Assembly (NCBI RefSeq): GCF_034064985.1
Contig: NZ_CP139249.1
Coordinates: forward strand, 3,348,001 to 3,412,000
Source: Acinetobacter pittii
GTDB lineage: Bacteria; Pseudomonadota; Gammaproteobacteria; Pseudomonadales; Moraxellaceae
DNA length: 64,000 bases
Direction of reading: 5' to 3'
Positions 29,015 through 36,086 of this stretch are shown here, in pieces (position 1 is the stretch's first letter; each line of letters starts with the position of its first letter). The position numbers and the translations under genes are program-made. The notes under the pieces were generated by a model, which worked only from the letters and a program-made list of their open reading frames with translations, made no database searches and was not told the DNA's origin.

Positions 29015-29607
29015 TGCGTATTGATCAACAACTGGCAGAAAAGTGGATTAAACCCGGCTCAAGCGTACTCGATTTAGGGTGTGGTGACGGTGAATTACTC
29101 GCTCATATGAGCCAAAAGCATCAAATTCGTGCTTATGGTTTAGAAATTGATCAAGAAAAGATTGCAATTGCCGTCAGTCGCGGGTTAAATATTATTCAAC
29201 AAGATTTGAATCTCGGCTTAAGCCGCTTTGCTGACCAGTCATTTGACTATGTGGTTATGGCACAAGCTTTGCAAGCCGTAGATGCACCCGATGTTTTATT
29301 AAGAGACATGGTGCGTGTGGGTAAACAGGCAATTATTACTTTTCCAAACTTTGCGCATTGGAAGACTCGCTCTTTTCTTGCATTAAAAGGAATGATGCCT
29401 GTATCGGATGCTCTACCATATATGTGGTATAACACCCCCAACATTCATTTATGTACATTTAAAGATTTTGAAGCACTATGTGCTGAAAATCAGATACAAA
29501 TTATTAATCGACTCGCCGTCAATGGAAATCAGCAGGGAAGCCTGTTAAGCAAACATGTTCCGAATTTGTTTGGTGAAGTCGCTATTTATCGAGTGAGTGC
29601 ACTATGA
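29014..29607 (+). CDS. metW: methionine biosynthesis protein MetW
   Basis: The 197-residue class I SAM-methyltransferase-like protein has motif I VLDLGCGDGELL (about residues 19-30). MetW is encoded next to metX in many proteobacteria. It is thought to support MetX activity, but its reaction is not settled. The start overlaps the metX stop by one base (TAATG), and its stop overlaps the next ATG (ATGA). This indicates a three-gene coupled unit metX-metW-Sel1 protein. Confidence 0.94.
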   Translation: MRIDQQLAEKWIKPGSSVLDLGCGDGELLAHMSQKHQIRAYGLEIDQEKIAIAVSRGLNIIQQDLNLGLSRFADQSFDYVVMAQALQAVDAPDVLLRDMVRVGKQAIITFPNFAHWKTRSFLALKGMMPVSDALPYMWYNTPNIHLCTFKDFEALCAENQIQIINRLAVNGNQQGSLLSKHVPNLFGEVAIYRVSAL

Positions 29608-30191
29608 AAAAGACATTATTTAGCACACTATTTGCAGGACTGCTAAGTATGCAGGCTCATGCAGATTATATCGCCCAGCCACAATCGGTTGCGAGTCAGG
29701 CTGCACGTTTTTCAACAATGGGGATTAATGATCTTCAAAAAGCAGCAAAAGCGGGTCAAGCAGGCGCTCAATTTTACCTTGGTACACACTACCAATATGG
29801 TAAAGATGTAGCAAAAGACGAGAAGCAAGCTTTCGCATGGTTTAAAGCAGCAGCTGACCAAGGTTTATCACCAGCACAACTCAACGTGGGCCGTATGTAT
29901 GCCGACGGTATTGGTGTTAAAAAAGATGAGTCTATGGCTCGTAAATACTTTGAAAAAGCAGCAAGCAATGGCGATAACCGTGCAAGCTATAACCTCGCGA
30001 TGATGGAAGAGCAAAAGAAAAACTACGTGGGTGCTTACCAGTGGTATGAGCTTTCAACTCGTGATGGCATGCTCGACAATAAAGTGATTAGCCTATCTGA
30101 AGGTAAGAAAACTGCTCTTGCAGCGAACTTGACTCAAGAACAAATCCGTACAGCACGTGACCGTGCGGACAAATGGATTCAGGCACAATAA
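29604..30191 (+). CDS. periplasmic Sel1-repeat (TPR-like) protein
   Basis: The 195-residue protein has a signal peptide (MKKTLFSTLFAGLLSMQAHA, likely cleaved after AHA). Sel1-like repeats then run from about residue 45 to 150: AGAQFYLGTHYQYGKDV, LSPAQLNVGRMYADGIGV and NRASYNLAMMEE are successive units. Such repeats mediate protein-protein contacts. It overlaps metW by 4 bases, so it is cotranscribed with metX-metW. No methionine-related role is evident from the sequence. The function is unknown. Confidence 0.8.
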   Translation: MKKTLFSTLFAGLLSMQAHADYIAQPQSVASQAARFSTMGINDLQKAAKAGQAGAQFYLGTHYQYGKDVAKDEKQAFAWFKAAADQGLSPAQLNVGRMYADGIGVKKDESMARKYFEKAASNGDNRASYNLAMMEEQKKNYVGAYQWYELSTRDGMLDNKVISLSEGKKTALAANLTQEQIRTARDRADKWIQAQ

Positions 30192-30223
30192 TAACGATTC
30201 ATCCGTAAAAAAACCTTACTCGA

Positions 30224-30264
30224 CTAAAACCACTTTGTATGCTCTACAAGGTGGTTTTAGTTTA
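30224..30264 (+). terminator. terminator after metX-metW-Sel1 unit
   Basis: CTAAAACCACTTTGTA (30224-30239) pairs with TACAAGGTGGTTTTAG (30245-30260) around a 5-base loop, with one wobble pair, followed by TTTATT. Confidence 0.82.
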
Positions 30265-30369
30265 TTAGGATATTCTCATTTATATTCTATTTGCTTCCCT
30301 CTATATCCCCTTCCAAAAAACACGTAACATAACTGATGTTCGATATTAGCTATAAAGTTTGGTTTTATT

Positions 30370-30996
30370 ATGTCTACCCCACATTGGTTTGATCAGGGCA
30401 GTTTAGTTCTTGCCAGCAATAACAAAGGTAAAGTCGCTGAGTTTGAAAAACTTTTTGAACAGCTTAAGTTACCAGTAGAAATTATTCCTCAAGGTCGCCT
30501 TAATATTCCTGATGCAAATGAAGATGGTTTAAGCTTTATTGAAAATGCCATTATTAAAGCGCGTCATGCTTCTAAAATTTCAGGTAAACCTGCTATGGCT
30601 GATGACTCAGGCATTTGTGTACCAGTCTTAGGCGGCGCACCTGGCATTTATTCAGCACGCTATGCTGGAGAACATGGTGACGATGCAGCGAATAATGCAA
30701 AATTATTAAATGACCTTTTGCCCTACCGTAAAAATGGTGAAGTGATTGAAGGTATGTTTGTATGTGTACTTGCTTTAGTGACGCATGCTGAAGATCCTTT
30801 ACCACAAATTTTCCAAGGCATCTGGCACGGCGAAATTTTAGAAGCGCCACGTGGCGAAAATGGCTTTGGCTATGACCCACTGTTCTGGTTGCCTGAGCTA
30901 CAAGTTTCTAGCGCTGAGTTGTCTAAAGAAGAAAAGAATAAGATTAGTCATCGTGGGCAAGCGATGCAGTTATTTAAAGAGAGCTTACAGAAGTAA
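30370..30996 (+). CDS. rdgB: dITP/XTP pyrophosphatase (RdgB/HAM1 family)
   Basis: RdgB hydrolyses non-canonical purine nucleoside triphosphates (dITP, XTP) to monophosphates, keeping them out of DNA. The 208-residue length is typical. Key motifs are LASNNKGKVAEF near the N-terminus, MADDSGICVP, and the C-terminal GENGFGYDPLFW and SHRGQAM. The gene has its own upstream region and is followed by the structured repeat at 31056-31146. Confidence 0.96.
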   Translation: MSTPHWFDQGSLVLASNNKGKVAEFEKLFEQLKLPVEIIPQGRLNIPDANEDGLSFIENAIIKARHASKISGKPAMADDSGICVPVLGGAPGIYSARYAGEHGDDAANNAKLLNDLLPYRKNGEVIEGMFVCVLALVTHAEDPLPQIFQGIWHGEILEAPRGENGFGYDPLFWLPELQVSSAELSKEEKNKISHRGQAMQLFKESLQK

Positions 30997-31055
30997 GCTG
31001 ATCACATGGCCACAATATGCAGCGTTAGAATATATTAAACTTTGTATAGGCAACC

Positions 31056-31146
31056 CTTACTTTTCAAAGATGAAAAGTAAGCAAAAATCTTTTGTTAGAC
31101 TGATGGCACTTCCTTGTGCCACAGTCTAACTGGAGGCATCCATGCC
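31056..31146. repeat. structured non-coding element with two to three hairpins
   Basis: Hairpin 1 is CTTACTTTTC-AAAGAT-GAAAAGTAAG (31056-31081), a perfect 10-bp stem. Hairpin 2 pairs GTTAGACTG plus TGGCAC (31094-31109) with GTGCCA plus CAGTCTAAC (31116-31130), 15 pairs with a single bulged A at 31103. A small third stem is GGCAT-CC-ATGCC (31135-31146). No T-run follows, so it is not a terminator. The first hairpin shares its core with the one at 617-642. It lies between convergent rdgB and the AEC gene. Confidence 0.65.
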
Positions 31147-31188
31147 GCCTTCGCACAAGCAAGTGTAGGGTTAGAATTAAATAATTAA

Positions 31189-32064
31189 TTAGACGAACAT
31201 GTGTAAAAACACTGCATAAATCGCAATACACACACAACTCACAATCGTCCCTGAAGCGATATAAGCCGCAGATCTTCCCGTTCCTTGATAATGTGTTTCT
31301 AGCGCTACAATATTGGCTGCTGGTGGCAGACAGAACATTAAAAACATCACTCCAATTTGCTGAGAAATATTTGGAATCGGTAAAAATCTATAAGTTAAGC
31401 CGCAAAGTACAACCCCACAGGCAACTTTAAATGCTTGAGCTTTCGTACTATAAATTAAGTCTTTTAAATGTACTCGAGTACGACGCAACCACATTCCCAA
31501 TACACACATGCCAGCAAAAGTCATTGCAAACTTGGCAACCTCATATACCCAATGTATGGCGGGATGCTCGAGATGTTGAGCCCCTAATAACCTGAGCAAA
31601 AGTGCACAAAATATTGAAATACACGGTGGAGATGACAGAACCTTTTTTAATATGCTGAGTTTACTTTGTGGTGCGGTGGTGACTGCCGTGACAGCCCAAG
31701 CATTTCCAAAAAGAGACATTCCAATATATAGCGCAACAATTGGAGCCGTAGCATCAGGACCAAATAAGGCCATGGCAAAAGGAAAGCCTAGCCAGCCCAT
31801 GTTGGTATAACTTACGCATAGCGCTAATAATCTGTCTTTAAATAGAGCTAAATAGGCAAAGAAAATAAGAAATGCTGAACCAAAGCTAAACAGCATTAAA
31901 CTCAAACTACCTGACTGATAAAATACCATGTTGTAAATAATCACAACAGGAATCAGTAAGCGAGCAAGCCAAGCTGAAAGAATAGGTTTTATAGTTTCTG
32001 CAAGGGAAGTCTGAGCAAGTAAAAGTCCTGTGATAAATGCCAATACAGGCAGTAGTAGCGCCAC
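31189..32064 (-). CDS. AEC-family permease (auxin efflux carrier-like)
   Basis: The 291-residue integral membrane protein has about ten hydrophobic segments. The repeated pattern of helices with ARLLIPVVIIYNMVF near the N-terminus and FCLPPAANIVALE near the C-terminus is typical of AEC transporters. Bacterial members export or import small carboxylates such as malate or malonate. The substrate here is unknown. It is monocistronic, convergent with rdgB and divergent from tatA. Confidence 0.78.
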   Translation of the reverse strand: MALLLPVLAFITGLLLAQTSLAETIKPILSAWLARLLIPVVIIYNMVFYQSGSLSLMLFSFGSAFLIFFAYLALFKDRLLALCVSYTNMGWLGFPFAMALFGPDATAPIVALYIGMSLFGNAWAVTAVTTAPQSKLSILKKVLSSPPCISIFCALLLRLLGAQHLEHPAIHWVYEVAKFAMTFAGMCVLGMWLRRTRVHLKDLIYSTKAQAFKVACGVVLCGLTYRFLPIPNISQQIGVMFLMFCLPPAANIVALETHYQGTGRSAAYIASGTIVSCVCIAIYAVFLHMFV

Positions 32065-32234
32065 GCTCTCACCTCTTGCTCATTAAAAACAGCTTGTTAT
32101 GCTACACCTTTTCAAAGTGAAATGTACTTTCCATTTCAAGTAATTTAAGCGCCCGATATCAGCCTACTTATAAATTAAAAAAATTAGATACTATTTCTAT
32201 GAAAATTAAATTTTTAGACTTTAACCCTTATTCA

Positions 32235-32274
32235 CTGTCTTAAAAATGACACATAAGTGTCACATTCCTGTCAT
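32235..32274 (+). promoter_or_regulatory. putative PhoB (Pho) boxes upstream of tatABC
   Basis: Four 7-base half-sites recur at exact 11-bp spacing: CTGTCTT (32235), ATGACAC (32246), GTGTCAC (32257) and CTGTCAT (32268). The consensus half-site is CTGTCAT, and a Pho box is two such repeats 11 bp apart. The pair at 32257-32274 is the best match. A TATAAA (32288-32293) lies 13 bases downstream, close to the expected -10 position. Binding by PhoB is inference. Confidence 0.6.
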
Positions 32275-32318
32275 GGCAACCTGTTGATATAAAGCAAACT
32301 GAAAAGAGGTATAAGATC

Positions 32319-32537
32319 ATGGCTGGTTTATCTATTTGGCATGTCGTTATTTTTGCGATTGTCGTTATTTTATTATTCGGTACATCTAAATTAAAAAATA
32401 TCGGTAAAGACGTAGGCGGTGCAGTAAAAGACTTTAAAAAATCAGTTCGTGAAGAAGATGAGACTACTGCTCTTAATACGCCACGTACAATTGATGCCCA
32501 AGTCAAAACTCCTGACAGCACATCAGTAAAAAGCTAA
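32319..32537 (+). CDS. tatA: Sec-independent (Tat) protein translocase subunit TatA
   Basis: TatA oligomerises to form the twin-arginine translocation pore in the inner membrane. The 72-residue protein has one N-terminal transmembrane helix (about 5-20, [16 protein letters not shown]), the FG hinge, then an amphipathic helix ([20 protein letters not shown]) and a short polar tail. AGAGG lies ahead of the ATG. It starts the tatA-tatB-tatC operon, with PhoB-like repeats upstream. Confidence 0.95.
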   Translation: MAGLSIWHVVIFAIVVILLFGTSKLKNIGKDVGGAVKDFKKSVREEDETTALNTPRTIDAQVKTPDSTSVKS

Positions 32538-32549
32538 AGGTTTTCGACC

Positions 32550-32987
32550 ATGCTTGATGTAGGAATGACAGAGCTACTCTGCTTTGCAATTATTGCAATT
32601 TTAGTTTTAGGTCCAGATAAACTACCGGAAGCTGCACGTTTTGCTGGCCGATGGTATGTTCGCCTCAAACGTTATATTACCAATTTGCAAAATGAGATTG
32701 ATCAAGAGTTGCGTCTTTCTGAGTTTCGAAAAGAAATGCAAGAAGAGCTCAACCGCATTGAAGCACTAGAACGAAAATTTCAACAACAACTTGAAGAAAT
32801 CCAAAAACAAAATATTTCTGAAAATATAGATAAGACTGAGGCAACCAAATCTGTGCCTCAACCTATTCGGATATGTCTTCCTATATCGGGCCATTATAAA
32901 GTTCCATATGTGGAAAAATTTGTGCCTTTCACATCATCAACTGATATTTCAGAGACATCACCTGTTAAATTGAAGATTGCCGTATGA
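32550..32987 (+). CDS. tatB: Sec-independent (Tat) protein translocase subunit TatB
   Basis: TatB forms the substrate receptor with TatC. The 145-residue protein has the TatB pattern: MLDVGMTELLCFAIIAILVLGPDKLPEAAR with Glu8 in the membrane helix, then a long charged amphipathic and coiled region (about 35-90) and a variable tail. It begins 12 bases after tatA and overlaps tatC by 4 bases (ATGA). Confidence 0.94.
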   Translation: MLDVGMTELLCFAIIAILVLGPDKLPEAARFAGRWYVRLKRYITNLQNEIDQELRLSEFRKEMQEELNRIEALERKFQQQLEEIQKQNISENIDKTEATKSVPQPIRICLPISGHYKVPYVEKFVPFTSSTDISETSPVKLKIAV

Positions 32988-33754
32988 ACCAACTGCCTTC
33001 AACCACTGTAAATAGTCAGGAAAATTTAGACCAAATGCCAATCATGAGCCATTTGGTTGTTTTAAGACGCCATTTATTTAGAATTGTCGGGGTAACCTTA
33101 TTTTTATTCTTTTGCTTATTACCCTTTAGAAATAATACTTACCAATTATTATCCGAACCTTTGAGGCTGCAACTCCCGACCTCCTCCTCAATGATTGCAA
33201 CCGATGTCACTGCAACATTTATGGCACCTTTTAAACTCAATTTATTTGTCGCGCTTGTACTAGCAATGCCATTTATTCTTTATGAAATATGGTCATTTGT
33301 TCGTCCGGCGCTATATCAAAAAGAACGCCATTTAGCCCTGCCATTACTCATCGGTAGTATTGTCTTGTTTTATGCGGGCGTTGCTTTTGCATATTACATT
33401 ACCCTTCCGGCAATTTTGCATTTCTTTATTAGTGTATCGCCTGAAACCGTTGCACCGATGACCGATATTAATAGCTATCTAAGCTTTTGCTTAAAGCTAT
33501 TTTTAGTGTTTGGACTGACTTTTGAGATTCCAATCGCGACTCTCTTACTTATTTTAATTGGTGTCGTAAATACAAAAAGTCTTGCTGAAAAGCGACGTTT
33601 TATTATTGTTGGATGCTTTTTTGTAGCGATGTTTATTACCCCACCAGATGCAATTTCAATGGTGATGTTAGCCATCCCGATGTGGTTACTTTTCGAACTT
33701 GGTCTACTCTTTGGTAAAATTCTTGAGAAAAGAAAAGTCCATTCTGCTGAATAA
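32984..33754 (+). CDS. tatC: Sec-independent (Tat) protein translocase subunit TatC
   Basis: TatC is the six-helix membrane receptor that recognises twin-arginine signal peptides. The 256-residue protein has the expected length and the motifs MSHLVVLRRHLFR near the N-terminus, FVRPALYQKERHLA and FGLTFEIPI. It is the last gene of the tat operon and is closed by a terminator. The next two genes encode proteins with Tat signals. Confidence 0.96.
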   Translation: MNQLPSTTVNSQENLDQMPIMSHLVVLRRHLFRIVGVTLFLFFCLLPFRNNTYQLLSEPLRLQLPTSSSMIATDVTATFMAPFKLNLFVALVLAMPFILYEIWSFVRPALYQKERHLALPLLIGSIVLFYAGVAFAYYITLPAILHFFISVSPETVAPMTDINSYLSFCLKLFLVFGLTFEIPIATLLLILIGVVNTKSLAEKRRFIIVGCFFVAMFITPPDAISMVMLAIPMWLLFELGLLFGKILEKRKVHSAE

Positions 33755-33766
33755 AATAGTTTTAAG

Positions 33767-33799
33767 AAAAAGCCTGAACCTCGAAGTTCAGGCTTTTTT
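33767..33799 (+). terminator. terminator after tatABC
   Basis: AAAAAGCCTGAAC and GTTCAGGCTTTTTT form a strong stem with a T-run, 12 bases after the tatC stop. It separates tatABC from phoX, which therefore needs its own promoter. Confidence 0.93.
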
Positions 33800-33844
33800 A
33801 TGTAGAACACTTTTTAATCTACAAAGCAATAAACTGTCTTCAAA

Positions 33845-33884
33845 GTGACTTAAAAATGTAAGAAAAGTGTCATTTACAGTCCAT
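33845..33884 (+). promoter_or_regulatory. putative PhoB boxes upstream of first phoX
   Basis: Half-site-like heptamers occur at 11-bp steps: GTGACTT (33845), ATGTAAG (33856), GTGTCAT (33867) and AGTCCAT (33878). Only GTGTCAT is a strong match to CTGTCAT; the others match at 3-4 of 7 positions. The spacing and the phosphatase gene downstream make the call plausible. Confidence 0.42.
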
Positions 33885-33928
33885 AAAATCAACTCAACAA
33901 ATATACCCACAAAATTTACGGATTTATT

Positions 33929-35881
33929 ATGACAACTGCTTCTAACCACCCAACACGTCGTGAAATTTTAAAATGGTTTTCGGGGATTCCTTTCCTTCCA
34001 TTAGGTGCGATGGCTACGGCAGCAACGTTAGCAGGTTGTAATGATAGTGATGATAGTTCTGTAGTCACGCCAACACCACAGCCAAGCAAATTAAAAAACG
34101 CAAAATTCACAGCAATGTCTGCGCCTACGACTGCAGCAGATCGCGCAACAACTTTAGTGAATTCTAAATTAAAAATTGACTGGGAAAACTCAACCAGTAC
34201 TGAATATCAACTTGCTTATAAACCTTTCTTTAAAACAGGCGATAGCGTACCAAAGCACGGTGGTGGAACTATTATCGCGGGTGGTTATTTTGATGTTAAT
34301 GGCAATCCAATTATGGATAAGTCAGTTGCTGGTAAAGAACGTCAATTCTTTTCAGACTGTCCAGATGGTTCATCTCTAATTCAATTAGAAGGTGCGAAAG
34401 TTGAAGGCGTAGCAAACCCTGTGTTCCACGTTGTTCAATTTGAATATAACTCTAAAGACCAAGCAGGCGGCGATACTTACGGTCAACTACCTTCTCCAAT
34501 CGCAATTTTGACTTTAGATCAAGACCCGAAAACAGGTCACTTAGAGCTTAAAAAATACTTCAATGTTGATACTGCTCCTGTTCATGGCTTATGGATCACT
34601 TGTGGTGCGAGCTTATCGCCTTGGAACACTCACTTATCCAGTGAAGAATATGAGCCTGATGCATTCAATCAAGGCATTGGTGGTACAGATCCAAAATATC
34701 TTGGTAAATACTTCTTTGGTGATGAAACTAAAGCAAACCCTTATAACTACGGTCATTTGCCAGAAGTAACGGTTAACCTAGATGGTACTGGTAGTATTAA
34801 AAAGCATTATTGTTTAGGCCGTATTTCTCATGAACTTATTCATGTTATGCCAGACAACCGTACAGCGCTCATGGGTGATGACTATACAAATGGTGGTTTC
34901 TTCATGTTCGTTGCTGATAAAGAAAAAGATTTATCGGCAGGTACGCTCTATGTTGCTAAATACATCAATACGCTAACTGAAACATCACAAGCCAGCATTC
35001 AATGGATCAAACTTGGACACGCGACCAGTAAAGAAATTGAAGATTTAGTTGCTGGTGGAATTAAATCAACTGACATCATGGAAAGTTTAACAACCAATCC
35101 AAATGATGCTAGTTACACTGAAATCACTTTGGCAAAGAAACAGCTTTGGGTAAAACTTAAACCAGGCATGGAAAAAGCGGCCGCTTTCTTGGAAACACAT
35201 CGTTATGCAGCGCTAAAAGGCGCAAGTATGGCGTTCACCAAGATGGAAGGTACTAACGTAAATATTAAAGATAAAATTGCGTACTCTGCTTTAGCTAATA
35301 TTCAAGATTCAATGGTTGTTGGTGGTAAAGGTTATGTTGCGGAACATAATGTAGGGTTCTCTAAAAAGATTACTGCTGGTGGCGTTCTTGCACACAAATT
35401 AGGTAATAGCTTTACAGATAATGAAGGCAGCGCAATCAATAGTGAGTGGGTTCCTCTTTACTCATATATGTTGTTAATGGGTGAAGATCTTCCTGAGAAA
35501 GATAGCTTAGGTAATACAGCTCACCCAGACAAAGTTGCTAGCCCAGACAATCTGAAGTTCTCTGAAACTTTACGTACATTATTTATTGGTGAAGACTCGG
35601 GTAACCACGTAAACAATTTCTTGTGGGCATACAATGTAGATACTAAAGAGTTAACACGACTGCTTTCTACACCAGCAGGTGCAGAGTCAACAGGCTTACA
35701 TGCAGTAGATTCAATTAATGGTTGGACTTACATCATGAGCAACTTCCAGCACCCAGGCGATAGCAGCAGTGTACCTGAGGATGTTAAGGCATTAATTAAC
35801 CAAAATTACAACAATGGTTATAGTGCTAACGTCGGCTATATTACAGCAGACCCAATTGCCCCTTCAGTCACAACTAAATAA
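33929..35881 (+). CDS. PhoX-family phosphatase, Tat-exported lipoprotein (copy 1)
   Basis: The 650-residue protein resembles the PhoX family (DUF839), monomeric calcium/iron-dependent alkaline phosphatases that release phosphate from organic esters. The N-terminus has a twin-arginine motif TRREILKWF (Arg10-Arg11) and a lipobox LAGC (Cys37), so it should be folded, exported by Tat and lipidated. Body motifs typical of the family include GASLSPWNTHLSSEE, LGRISHELIHVMPDN and STGLHAVDSINGWTYIMSNFQHPGD. It directly follows tatABC and precedes a second family member. PhoB-like repeats lie upstream. Confidence 0.82.
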   Translation: MTTASNHPTRREILKWFSGIPFLPLGAMATAATLAGCNDSDDSSVVTPTPQPSKLKNAKFTAMSAPTTAADRATTLVNSKLKIDWENSTSTEYQLAYKPFFKTGDSVPKHGGGTIIAGGYFDVNGNPIMDKSVAGKERQFFSDCPDGSSLIQLEGAKVEGVANPVFHVVQFEYNSKDQAGGDTYGQLPSPIAILTLDQDPKTGHLELKKYFNVDTAPVHGLWITCGASLSPWNTHLSSEEYEPDAFNQGIGGTDPKYLGKYFFGDETKANPYNYGHLPEVTVNLDGTGSIKKHYCLGRISHELIHVMPDNRTALMGDDYTNGGFFMFVADKEKDLSAGTLYVAKYINTLTETSQASIQWIKLGHATSKEIEDLVAGGIKSTDIMESLTTNPNDASYTEITLAKKQLWVKLKPGMEKAAAFLETHRYAALKGASMAFTKMEGTNVNIKDKIAYSALANIQDSMVVGGKGYVAEHNVGFSKKITAGGVLAHKLGNSFTDNEGSAINSEWVPLYSYMLLMGEDLPEKDSLGNTAHPDKVASPDNLKFSETLRTLFIGEDSGNHVNNFLWAYNVDTKELTRLLSTPAGAESTGLHAVDSINGWTYIMSNFQHPGDSSSVPEDVKALINQNYNNGYSANVGYITADPIAPSVTTK

Positions 35882-35898
35882 TTTTTCATAACTGCTCT

Positions 35899-35936
35899 AA
35901 ATATTAAAGCTGGCTAAGGTCAGCTTTAATATTTTT
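35899..35936 (+). terminator. terminator after first phoX
   Basis: AAATATTAAAGCTG (35899-35912) pairs perfectly over 14 bases with CAGCTTTAATATTT (35921-35934), followed by TT. Confidence 0.88.
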
Positions 35937-35984
35937 ACATTCAGTTTTTACTTTTTATGAAAATTAAATGAAAAATTACAGGAC

Positions 35985-36024
35985 TTTTCATTAACTTATC
36001 ATCAAAACGTCAACGCCTCGTCAC
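35985..36024 (+). promoter_or_regulatory. putative PhoB boxes upstream of second phoX
   Basis: Four heptamers at 11-bp intervals resemble CTGTCAT: TTTTCAT (35985), TTATCAT (35996), ACGTCAA (36007) and TCGTCAC (36018). Two match at 5 of 7 positions and two share the central GTCA. The register is the same as upstream of tatA. Confidence 0.42.
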
Positions 36025-36086
36025 ATTCACAAACTAAGCTCATGAAGAATTTTAGAACAATCTCTTTATTTACTTAGGAATTTCCC

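Noticed and set aside
30851..31129. A 92-codon ORF overlapping the end of rdgB
   Set aside because: It runs out of frame through rdgB and then through the hairpin element. Its composition is not protein-like and it has no start signal.
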